From an uncultured Chlorobiales bacterium (GTDB lineage: Bacteria; Bacteroidota; Chlorobiia; Chlorobiales; Chlorobiaceae), in contig CAIUQW010000006.1 of NCBI GenBank assembly GCA_903901395.1, forward strand, positions 1-5,806: a DNA stretch of 5,806 nt, read 5' to 3'. Numbering within the stretch: position 1 is the first letter of the stretch; each line of letters starts with the position of its first letter. The notes below the pieces were generated by a model. It was not told the origin of the DNA and did not search any database. It saw only the letters and a list, made by a program, of their open reading frames with translations. Made by a program: the position numbers and the translations under genes. Shown here piece by piece: positions 1-5,806 of this stretch.

Positions 1-108
1 GATACTATTAATTCATGACTTAGCCGTGTGTAGCTTCATATATTTCTATTTTTTATATCATTGCCTTCTTTTTAGAGATGCCCATATATAAATTGTTCTA
101 CTGACGGA

Positions 109-2136
109 TTGGACAGTAATCACGAAATACTTGTTTACAATCTCACATTCATTCACGAAAACTTTTTTGAATCAGAAAATCTGAAAGGAATTTTCACACT
201 ATCAAAAGAGAATAAAGAAGCGGAAATAAAGATTGCTAATGCTAAAAAAGAAATTTCAAAATTTGAAAACGACAAAAAAATAAAAAGTCAAGAACTTGAA
301 GAAAATAAAAATTCTTTAGATCGAAAACAGGGAACGGCTAAAAACGTTGTTTGGAAGATCAAAACGGATTATAGCGGAGGTGACCGAGTTCTAGAATTTT
401 GTTTAGATGGCTATAAAGGCTCAAAAGATACATTATTTAATCACATTGTTAGCTTAGTCAAGCCAGTCGCAAAGCCCATAAAAAGCATTAATGACCTAAA
501 ATATGATTTGCAATCAATAACGGGCGATAACGCAAAAAAATATTCTGAATTACCTCTAATTACGTTCACTTCGCAAAAATTAGAAACCGAAATTCTATTT
601 AGTAAGCAAATCGTAGGCAATGAAAATAGTACAATTTCACAGCTAATAAAAGAGTTTGGGAATTCCGATTGGGTAAAAGATGGTTTGAGGTATTTGCCGT
701 CGGAACCGATTAAAGAAAATGAAGTATGCCCTTTTTGTCAAGCAAAAACTATTTCAAATGCATTAGTAGAAAATATCAAGAATTATTTTGATGATTCTTA
801 TGGTGCAGATATAATCTTGTTGAAATCTTTTTTAGAAAAATACTCTCAGGCAATTCAGTCCATTCCGAGCAAGTCTTTTTATGAGGCCAATCCAAAATTT
901 GAGCCGCACAAAAAAGACTTTGAAATCAAGTATAACGCATTTACGAAAATCATTCAAGATAACAAAAAGCTAATTGAAGATAAAATCAAAACACCAAGTG
1001 TTTCTGTAGTGCTCCAAATTTCTATAAATGCACTTGAAGAATTAAATGATATTATTCAAAAAATCAACACTCTCGTCACAGAACACAACAATAACATAGA
1101 CCAAAAAGAAACTGTAAAAACAAATATTAAAAAGACTTTTTGGGAGATAATGCGTTGGGAATACGACCAAACCGTCAGTTCTTTTATCTCTAACAAGGCA
1201 ATATCTAATATCAAAACAGATGCACTAACTGTCTCGATAAATTATTGTGAAACAAAAATAGCAGATCTAAATACAATCATCTCCGAACAACAAAAACACA
1301 CAGTAAATATAGAGGAAGCCATTAAAAATATAAATTATGGCTTGATTGATTTAGGGATTACAGGCTTTGCAATCAAAAAACATTCTGAAAAGTTATACAA
1401 GATAGCACGAGGAGATAACGAAGAAAATGTTTTTCGTTCTTTAAGCGAGGGCGAAAAAATGATTATAAGTTTTCTTTATTTTATAGAGTTATGCAGAGGG
1501 AAAAAAGATTCAGCAGAGACAGGTAAAAAGAAAGTTGTTGTTATTGATGATCCTATTTCAAGTTTGTCACATATTTACGTGTTTAATGTTGGCAGACTCA
1601 TCAAAAATGAATTTTTCGGGAAAAAGGAAAAGATAAATGGAGTTGAAACTTGGAGATACAAATACGAGCAAGTATTTATTTTGACCCATAGCTTATATTT
1701 CTTCTATGAAATTACAGAGACAAAACACGATGACCGAAAAGAAATGCAAAAACTAATTCGTCTTACGAAAAATGATAACGGAAGTACATTTGTTTCTATG
1801 AGCTATGAAGAAATTCAAAATGATTATCAGGCTTATTGGCTCATAATAAAAGATGATAAGCAGCCACCAACATTGATCGCCAACTGTATGAGAAATATTA
1901 TTGAGTATTTCTTCAACTTTGTCGAAAAGAAAGATTTAAATAATTTTTTCTTACAGGAGCCATTAAAAAATAATAGATTTCAAGCATTTTACAGATATAT
2001 AAATCGCGAATCTCACTCGCTAGGGCAAAACATTTTTGATTTCAAGGAGTTTAACTATACCGATTTCAAAGACGCTTTTAAAGAATTATTTAAAGCAGCA
2101 GGTTATGAAGCTCATTATAATAAGATGATAAAATGA
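109..2136 (+). CDS. AAA_13 / Rad50-like ATPase (PrrC/RloC type), 5'-truncated, probable pseudogene
   Basis: Large ATPase of the AAA_13 group, the ATPase family found in PrrC and RloC anticodon nucleases and many defence proteins. Residues are numbered from the TTG at 109. An N-terminal segment typical of the family (EILVYN, then GIFTL at about 27-31) is followed by a charged coiled coil at about 35-75. A zinc-hook-like CPFC lies at 207-210, and more helical arms run to about 410. The ABC signature LSEGEK is at 445-450, Walker B VVVIDDP at 476-482, the D-loop SSLS at 484-487 and the H-loop THS at 526-528. The C-terminus has RYINRESH at 629-636. The Walker A P-loop, normally in the first 40 or so residues, is absent. 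The same frame reads back to codon 76 with family-like residues (NCSTDG), then meets TAG at 73-75, with further stops at 31-33 and 16-18. The TTG has no ribosome binding site and is probably not a true start. It overlaps the next gene by 4 bp. Family call is confident; function as it stands is doubtful. Confidence 0.8.
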   Translation: MDSNHEILVYNLTFIHENFFESENLKGIFTLSKENKEAEIKIANAKKEISKFENDKKIKSQELEENKNSLDRKQGTAKNVVWKIKTDYSGGDRVLEFCLDGYKGSKDTLFNHIVSLVKPVAKPIKSINDLKYDLQSITGDNAKKYSELPLITFTSQKLETEILFSKQIVGNENSTISQLIKEFGNSDWVKDGLRYLPSEPIKENEVCPFCQAKTISNALVENIKNYFDDSYGADIILLKSFLEKYSQAIQSIPSKSFYEANPKFEPHKKDFEIKYNAFTKIIQDNKKLIEDKIKTPSVSVVLQISINALEELNDIIQKINTLVTEHNNNIDQKETVKTNIKKTFWEIMRWEYDQTVSSFISNKAISNIKTDALTVSINYCETKIADLNTIISEQQKHTVNIEEAIKNINYGLIDLGITGFAIKKHSEKLYKIARGDNEENVFRSLSEGEKMIISFLYFIELCRGKKDSAETGKKKVVVIDDPISSLSHIYVFNVGRLIKNEFFGKKEKINGVETWRYKYEQVFILTHSLYFFYEITETKHDDRKEMQKLIRLTKNDNGSTFVSMSYEEIQNDYQAYWLIIKDDKQPPTLIANCMRNIIEYFFNFVEKKDLNNFFLQEPLKNNRFQAFYRYINRESHSLGQNIFDFKEFNYTDFKDAFKELFKAAGYEAHYNKMIK

Positions 2137-2423
2137 AAATCATAGTTGACTATAACGTTCCAGAGCAAGAAGTTAACGAGTTAAAAATCGATTCGGCAAA
2201 ATATTTATCCGATTATGCAATCAGGATAAAGTTTAGCGATGGAAACGAAAAACTTGTTGATTTTAAACCATTTTTATCAAAATCCCATCATCCATCGATT
2301 AAAAAATATTTAGACGAAAAAATGTTCTCGAATTTTTCATTGACCGATGGAAATTTAAACTGGAATGATTATGACTTGATCTTTCCAATATCTGATTTAT
2401 ATAAAGGAAAAATTGAGGCATAA
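2133..2423 (+). CDS. DUF2442-family small protein
   Basis: Small 96-residue protein matching the DUF2442 pattern: a beta-rich N-terminus, FSDG at 34-37, VDFKPFL at 42-48, a conserved Phe at 65, Trp at 77, then Asp at 81 and the closing LY at 89-90. I see no signal peptide or membrane segment, so it is probably cytoplasmic. The biochemical role of DUF2442 is not established; members often lie beside toxin-like or accessory genes. Its ATG overlaps the stop of the upstream ATPase gene (ATGA), which points to translational coupling and joint function, for example as a partner or regulator of the ATPase; this is inference. There is no clear Shine-Dalgarno site of its own. Base composition matches the AT-rich block. 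Confidence 0.75.
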   Translation: MKIIVDYNVPEQEVNELKIDSAKYLSDYAIRIKFSDGNEKLVDFKPFLSKSHHPSIKKYLDEKMFSNFSLTDGNLNWNDYDLIFPISDLYKGKIEA

Positions 2424-2459
2424 AACCAAAAGCCTAAACGTGCTTGACTTGACAAGGCA

Positions 2460-2603
2460 ATGTCTTTTTATCTGTCTCCAGTCCTACAACTTGCTGTTAC
2501 CAGAAAGCGCATATTGCATCCACAAATAATAGAATTGCTCAAAACCAAAAAAAGAATTATTTTCATAGAGAAAATGGCGGTTGAATCTGAAATTGAATTT
2601 TGA
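2460..2603 (+). CDS. possible 47-residue leader ORF before fic
   Basis: An ATG-initiated reading frame of 47 codons in the otherwise empty gap between the DUF2442 gene and fic. It has AAGG three bases before the ATG and a basic middle (TRKRILHPQIIELLKTKKR). It ends in TGA at 2601-2603, in the same frame as fic, and only GCT separates that stop from the fic ATG. It could be a coupled leader peptide, a small partner protein, the remnant of an N-terminal extension of fic cut by a nonsense codon, or chance. I recognise no family. A class III Fic carries its own inhibitory helix and needs no separate antitoxin, and I see no (S/T)xxxE(G/N) motif here, so a FicA/VbhA-type antitoxin is unlikely. Confidence 0.25.
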   Translation: MSFYLSPVLQLAVTRKRILHPQIIELLKTKKRIIFIEKMAVESEIEF

Positions 2604-2606
2604 GCT

Positions 2607-3161
2607 ATGAGAAATATTGATAAAAATAGTCTGGAGAACGCTTATCGCTTATTCGACTCAGGAGATATTGAGAAAATTGAAATAGGGACAACAAAAGGAT
2701 TGCAACAGATACACCGTTATCTGTTTGATGAATTATTTGATTATGCTGGTGCAATACGCACCAAAAACATATCAAAAGGCAGTTTCAGATTTGCAAATTC
2801 ATTGTATCTCAAAGAGATTCTGGTCAAAATAGAACAAATGCCAGAAAACTCATTTGAAGAAATCGTATCCAAATATGTCGAAATGAACATCGCGCATCCG
2901 TTCATGGAAGGTAATGGAAGAACGATGCGTATCTGGCTCGATATGATTTTAAAAGCCAGATTGAAACAAGTAGTAAACTGGCAATGTGTCGATAAAGAAT
3001 TATACTTGCAGGCAATGGAAAGAAGTCCTGTCAATGATCTGGAAATCAGGACATTGCTTCAGTCAAATCTGACAAATGAAATCAATAACCGAGAAATCAT
3101 CTTCAAAGGAATAGAACAATCCTACTATTATGAAGGGTATAAGAAAGAAGATGATGAATAA
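2607..3161 (+). CDS. fic: class III Fic AMP-transferase, NmFic-like
   Basis: Fic-domain enzyme of 184 residues, expected to transfer AMP from ATP to a hydroxyl side chain on target proteins; relatives modify DNA gyrase and topoisomerase IV subunits. The complete Fic motif [12 protein letters not shown] is at 97-108: catalytic His97, metal-binding Glu101, the GNG anion hole at 102-104, and Arg105 and Arg108. The flap that docks targets is around [10 protein letters not shown] (54-63). The C-terminus carries QSYYYEGY at 171-178, matching the class III autoinhibitory motif (S/T)xxxE(G/N) with Ser172, Glu176 and Gly177. The spacing from His97 to Glu176 (79) equals that of NmFic His107 to Glu186. 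Tyr173 corresponds to NmFic Tyr183, reported as an automodification site. The start fits the conserved family N-terminus. No Shine-Dalgarno is visible, and an in-frame TGA lies two codons upstream. A terminator follows. Looks intact; the target is unknown. Confidence 0.93.
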   Translation: MRNIDKNSLENAYRLFDSGDIEKIEIGTTKGLQQIHRYLFDELFDYAGAIRTKNISKGSFRFANSLYLKEILVKIEQMPENSFEEIVSKYVEMNIAHPFMEGNGRTMRIWLDMILKARLKQVVNWQCVDKELYLQAMERSPVNDLEIRTLLQSNLTNEINNREIIFKGIEQSYYYEGYKKEDDE

Positions 3162-3212
3162 GCGCCAGATGACAGCAACAGAGAGCATCGTCTGAAATAT
3201 CGTGACCTCAAC

Positions 3213-3242
3213 AAAAAAGCCGGGAAATACCCGGTTTTTTTT
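3213..3242 (+). terminator. Rho-independent terminator after fic
   Basis: The stem CCGGG (3220-3224), loop AAATA and CCCGG (3230-3234) are followed by eight T residues (3235-3242). Six A residues at 3213-3218 precede the stem and can extend it by A-T pairing, so it could also act on the minus strand. It lies about 50 bases after the fic stop and closes the AT-rich block. Confidence 0.88.
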
Positions 3243-3597
3243 ATATCTCATCAAGCAACGCCCTCACGAGCATTATGAATTACATCGTGAAATAGGCACG
3301 TGACTGGTCGAGAGTGTAGCCCAAGGGAGGTTGGTGTTTTTCCAGCCGTTGACTGTGCGGCGGCGTTGCGATCACCCGAATGGCAGATCAGAATGAACAC
3401 AGTGATTTTCTACAGGCTGCGTACGGTCAGCGCATCAGCAACTTTCATGGTGAAGTCTGGGTTGGGGTTCATCTGAAAATGATTTTGCTTGTTGTCCCAT
3501 GTTCAATAGTCGTGGAGCAGGCTTTTCGAAATGCAAAAGAGGGCGACGAGCTTTCTAAGTGAGATGTCCTTGTTTAAGTGATTATGGGGGTTTGATG

Positions 3598-3611
3598 TTT
3601 ACACGTGTGAA
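3598..3611. promoter_or_regulatory. possible operator palindrome upstream of the DUF488 gene
   Basis: TTTACACGTGTGAA is a 14-base inverted repeat with one mismatched pair and a perfect ACACGTGT core (3601-3608). It lies about 28 bases before the DUF488 start codon, where a regulator could act. There is only one copy, and no confident -35/-10 pair is visible nearby, so this is only a candidate. Confidence 0.25.
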
Positions 3612-3627
3612 TGAGGCAAAAGAATTC

Positions 3628-3633
3628 GAGGAG
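3628..3633 (+). promoter_or_regulatory. Shine-Dalgarno site that sets the DUF488 start
   Basis: GAGGAG lies five bases before the ATG at 3639. A GTG at 3633 is in the same frame but overlaps this site, so the ATG is the better start. No comparable site precedes the genes of the AT-rich block. Confidence 0.75.
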
Positions 3634-3638
3634 TGCTT

Positions 3639-3995
3639 ATGAGCGACATCAGGATAAAACGGGTGTATGAGACGGCTTCACGGGAAGATGGATATCGCGT
3701 GCTTGTTGACCGGCTCTGGCCTCGGGGATTGAGCCGGGAGCGGGTTCAGGCGTCGATGTGGCTGAAAGAGGCCGCGCCGACTGCACCCCTGAGAAAATGG
3801 TTCGGGCACGATCCTGCAAGGTTCGAGGAGTTCCGGCATCGTTATCTCGAAGAGCTTTCAGCAAAGCCGGAGGTTATCGCTGGTTTATTGGAGTTGGCGC
3901 GTAAGGATCGCTTGACGCTTCTGTATGCGGCCCGTGATCCTGAGTGCAATCATGCCGTTGTGTTGAGGGACTATCTGCTTTCTTTCCATTATTAA
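3639..3995 (+). CDS. DUF488 family protein, YeaO-like
   Basis: Protein of 118 residues, the usual size for the YeaO branch of DUF488. The family's motifs are in order: VDRLWPRG at 23-30, LRKWFGHD at 51-58, FRHRYLEEL at 65-73 and LLYAARDPECNHAVVL at 94-109. It has no signal peptide or membrane segment, so it should be cytoplasmic. The molecular function of the family is not settled; I know of no firm substrate. GC content and the strong ribosome binding site resemble the host rather than the block to the left, so it is probably a resident gene. It runs convergently towards menD, with hairpins between the two. The gene appears complete and undamaged. Confidence 0.9.
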   Translation: MSDIRIKRVYETASREDGYRVLVDRLWPRGLSRERVQASMWLKEAAPTAPLRKWFGHDPARFEEFRHRYLEELSAKPEVIAGLLELARKDRLTLLYAARDPECNHAVVLRDYLLSFHY

Positions 3996-4037
3996 TTCGG
4001 CCACAATAAATCGCAATCGCCGTCATTGTAAGAAATT

Positions 4038-4062
4038 AGGCTAAAGCCTTTATTAGTTTTGT
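4038..4062 (+). terminator. weak terminator-like hairpin after the DUF488 gene
   Basis: AGGCTAAAGCCT (4038-4049) folds with AGGC/GCCT arms and a TAAA loop. It is followed by a T-rich but interrupted tail (TTATTAGTTTTG). It lies about 40 bases after the DUF488 stop. The stem is short, so termination is only possible. It may instead be half of the paired-hairpin element with 4075-4094. Confidence 0.35.
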
Positions 4063-4074
4063 CTTATCTGCATA

Positions 4075-4094
4075 CCCCGGACTGAAGTCCGGGG
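4075..4094. repeat. perfect 9-bp inverted repeat, REP-like hairpin
   Basis: CCCCGGACT (4075-4083), GA, AGTCCGGGG (4086-4094). The real loop would use the inner bases, leaving about eight G+C-rich pairs. No T tract follows on either strand, so it is not a standard terminator. It lies between the convergent DUF488 and menD genes, where it may end or protect both transcripts. It shares a CTRAAG core with the smaller hairpin at 4038-4049, as dispersed REP-type elements often do. The rest of the gap, 4095-4222, shows no supported gene. Confidence 0.6.
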
Positions 4095-4222
4095 CAATTG
4101 TTAAGAGTTTTAATCGCCGGAGTGGTAATGCTGGAGTAATAATAACAACGATGAGCCGCGGGCAATAATGAAGAGGACTGCCACAAGAGCCGTCCCTATT
4201 ATGGCGGATGGTGGCGGACAAT

Positions 4223-5806
4223 TCAGCGTGCGCCGAGGCAGTCGGCGTTTCCGAAAATCGTGTCGAGTTCCGCTTTGACTGCGCGGTGGAGTTGCAGGTT
4301 TGCTTGCCTGTCGCTTTTGATTTCGATGACGAGGCTTTTGTTGCTTTTGAGCGCGTCGGCGTAGAGTTTCGTGAAGTCGCGGTTTGTCGCCGGGCAGGCG
4401 TAGTCGAGGCCGAAGGTGCGGGCGGCGGATTCGATGCTGAAGTTCTGCGGCGTGGCGAAGCATTCGTCGAGCCGGTCGGTTTGTGCGGCGATGGGCAGGA
4501 AGGAGAAGATGCCGCCGCCGTGGTTGTTCAGCACGATGACGATGAGCGGGTTCCACGGGTGACCGAGCAGCGAGAGGGCGTTCAGGTCGTGCAGGAATGA
4601 GATGTCGCCGATGAGTAGCGTCGCGGGTCGGCCAAGCCCCGCCGAGAATCCTGCGGCGGTCGAGATAATGCCGTCGATGCCGCTGACGCCGCGATTGAGC
4701 GCTACTCGCAATGGCTTCTGCGTTGTCGGCGCAGCGTAGAGATCCATGTCCCTTGCGGGCATGCTGTTGGCCACGAAGAGCGCGTGGCCATCTCCCGCAA
4801 GCGACGAGACGATTCTCGGCGCGGAGATTTCGCTGACCGGCTCGTCCGGTTTGCACGTCATTTCGTCGATGACGCCGGACGCGCTCGAAAACATCCCTTT
4901 ACAGTCGATTCCCGGCAGCGGCACGCGGCACGCTTCGAGCGCTGCTACGACCGATGCGGGCGAGGCTTCGATGGTCAGCGTGACGTTATGGTCAGGGCCG
5001 AAGCGCGAGGGATGGTCGCGGACGACGACGTAATGGCGTGGCGGTATTTTGCGGAGGGCGAGCGCGGGTTGCTTGCCAATGAGCGGGCCGCCGAAGTGGA
5101 TTATCACGTCGGGCCGGAATTTGTCCGTAAAGGCTTCGTTCTGGAAGGCGAGCTGCCACGGCGCGCAGTTCGCCGAGAGCCGGATGCCGGAGGTGAGATC
5201 TGCGAAGAGCGGCACGCCGAGCGAATCCGCGAGCGCGGCCACCGCCTCGCCATCCGCCGCGCTGGACATGCTTCCGGCGACGAAGAGCGGGCGCGCCGCA
5301 TCCGCGATGATCTGCCTGAGCGTCGCGACGCTCTCCGCGCTCGGCTCGCGCGTCGGAAGCGCGAAGCGGCTCCAAGGCTGGCCGGAGGTTCGCCACGCTT
5401 CGAGCGGCGCGGCCCACGGATGGGCGAGATCGGGCGCTTCGGGTTCGAGCGGCTCGCGGAAGGGCAGGTTCAGATGCACCGGGCCAGCGGGGGAGCCGAG
5501 GCTTTTGCGGATGGCGTGATCGACCGTCGAGAGCACCGAGGCGAGCGGCGTCGTGGTGCCGGGTTCGGGCAACTCGAAGCTCCAGCGCGTGTAGCTGCCG
5601 AAAATATCCTGCTGGCGGATGGTCTGGTTCGCGCCGGTTTCAAGCAGCTCGAAGGGGCGGTCAGCCGAGAGCACGAGCATCGGCATCGCGTCCGCCGAGG
5701 CTTCGACGACGGCGGGGAAGTAGTTGGCCACGGCGGTGCCGGAGGTGCAGACGAGCACGGCGGGCATTCCGGTCGCCCGCGCGTAACCGAGCGCGTAGAA
5801 GGCCGC
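4223..5806 (-). CDS. menD: MenD, SEPHCHC synthase, 5' end outside window
   Basis: 2-Succinyl-5-enolpyruvyl-6-hydroxy-3-cyclohexene-1-carboxylate synthase: a thiamine diphosphate (ThDP) enzyme that joins 2-oxoglutarate to isochorismate with loss of CO2, the first committed step of menaquinone synthesis in the cytoplasm. 527 codons are visible; about 65 N-terminal residues lie beyond position 5806. Residues are numbered from the Met at 5765-5767. TSGTAVANYFPAVVEA is at 8-23, ADRP with Arg37, and GANQ with Gln48 (E. coli Arg107 and Gln118). NSMPARD has Ser335 and Arg339 (Ser391 and Arg395), and NRGVSGIDG has Arg359 and Ile364 (Arg413 and Ile418). The ThDP/metal motif starts GDIS at 387 and continues to N396 and NNHGGG at 414-419, then IFSFLP (Ile474, Phe475 in E. 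coli). Spacings match E. coli almost exactly. The frame is unbroken to TGA at 4223-4225. The ThDP-activating Glu (E. coli Glu55) should fall just outside the window. GC-rich, so probably native. Confidence 0.96.
   Translation of the reverse strand, partial: AAFYALGYARATGMPAVLVCTSGTAVANYFPAVVEASADAMPMLVLSADRPFELLETGANQTIRQQDIFGSYTRWSFELPEPGTTTPLASVLSTVDHAIRKSLGSPAGPVHLNLPFREPLEPEAPDLAHPWAAPLEAWRTSGQPWSRFALPTREPSAESVATLRQIIADAARPLFVAGSMSSAADGEAVAALADSLGVPLFADLTSGIRLSANCAPWQLAFQNEAFTDKFRPDVIIHFGGPLIGKQPALALRKIPPRHYVVVRDHPSRFGPDHNVTLTIEASPASVVAALEACRVPLPGIDCKGMFSSASGVIDEMTCKPDEPVSEISAPRIVSSLAGDGHALFVANSMPARDMDLYAAPTTQKPLRVALNRGVSGIDGIISTAAGFSAGLGRPATLLIGDISFLHDLNALSLLGHPWNPLIVIVLNNHGGGIFSFLPIAAQTDRLDECFATPQNFSIESAARTFGLDYACPATNRDFTKLYADALKSNKSLVIEIKSDRQANLQLHRAVKAELDTIFGNADCLGAR

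Larger units (their letters stand above)
3243..3638. other. about 400-base gap with no convincing gene
   Basis: Composition here is between that of the AT-rich block and the GC-rich right side. Two overlapping plus-strand frames stay open for about 60 codons: ATG 3380 to 3562, and a frame ending near 3472 that could start at a GTG near 3299. Neither has a good ribosome binding site or a recognisable family motif, and the minus strand shows nothing better. The stretch probably holds the island's right junction, decayed sequence and the upstream region of the DUF488 gene. Confidence 0.5.

Noticed and set aside
2..91. Short open frame at the left edge, tested as the missing P-loop part of the ATPase
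   Set aside because: It is hydrophobic, has no GxxGxGK(S/T)-like sequence and does not join the ATPase frame sensibly.
2444..2474. TTGACT/TTGACA resembling a -35 box before fic
   Set aside because: No acceptable -10 sequence lies 16-18 bases downstream, so I do not call a promoter.
3063..3254. Minus-strand 63-codon frame with hydrophobic stretches
   Set aside because: It overlaps the end of fic and reads through the terminator hairpin and its T tract; the hydrophobic look comes from the AT-rich complement.
4036..4221. Minus-strand 61-codon frame just after the menD stop
   Set aside because: It needs a TTG start, runs through both hairpins and has no ribosome binding site or family motif.
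4208..4600. Plus-strand open frame opposite the end of menD
   Set aside because: Antisense shadow of menD without a family motif or ribosome binding site.
4110..4856. Long minus-strand frame of 248 codons overlapping menD
   Set aside because: It overlaps the well-supported menD in another frame, is arginine- and proline-rich as shadow frames of GC-rich DNA are, and matches no family.
1..5806. CRISPR array, tRNA, rRNA or a complete insertion sequence
   Set aside because: No regularly spaced repeats, cloverleaf-like tRNA, rRNA sequence, transposase or paired terminal repeats were seen by eye.

Overview
The window joins two kinds of DNA. Positions 1 to about 3245 are AT-rich (16 of 60 bases are G or C in 1021-1080), carry three or four plus-strand genes and lack clear Shine-Dalgarno sites. 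From about 3640 on, the sequence is GC-rich (45 of 60 in 5221-5280), with ordinary housekeeping-type genes. The right-hand part suggests a menaquinone-making bacterium; the style of MenD and its neighbour fits green sulfur bacteria (Chlorobiaceae) or relatives. That host call is an impression from remembered family resemblance, not a search. The left part looks horizontally acquired, plausibly from a Bacteroidota-like donor, where initiation without Shine-Dalgarno sites is common.

Left to right: (1) about 75 bases with no recognisable gene; (2) a large AAA_13/Rad50-like ATPase of the PrrC/RloC type that keeps its CxxC, ABC-signature, Walker B and H-loop motifs, but whose N-terminal part, where the Walker A P-loop should lie, is missing behind in-frame stops; (3) a DUF2442 protein overlapping it by ATGA; (4) a possible 47-codon leader ORF in the same frame as the next gene, separated from it by one TGA and one Ala codon; (5) a class III Fic AMP-transferase very like Neisseria meningitidis NmFic, with its C-terminal autoinhibitory helix; (6) a strong intrinsic terminator closing the block.

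After that come about 400 bases without a convincing gene, then a DUF488/YeaO-family gene with a good ribosome binding site, then an intergenic stretch with two hairpins sharing a CTRAAG core, and finally the minus-strand menD gene (menaquinone biosynthesis), whose 5' end runs off the right edge.

The ATPase/DUF2442 pair and the Fic gene together look like a piece of a defence or toxin-type accessory island inserted near a chromosomal men locus. The ATPase may be inactive as it stands. The Fic gene looks intact, with every catalytic and inhibitory residue I can check in place.
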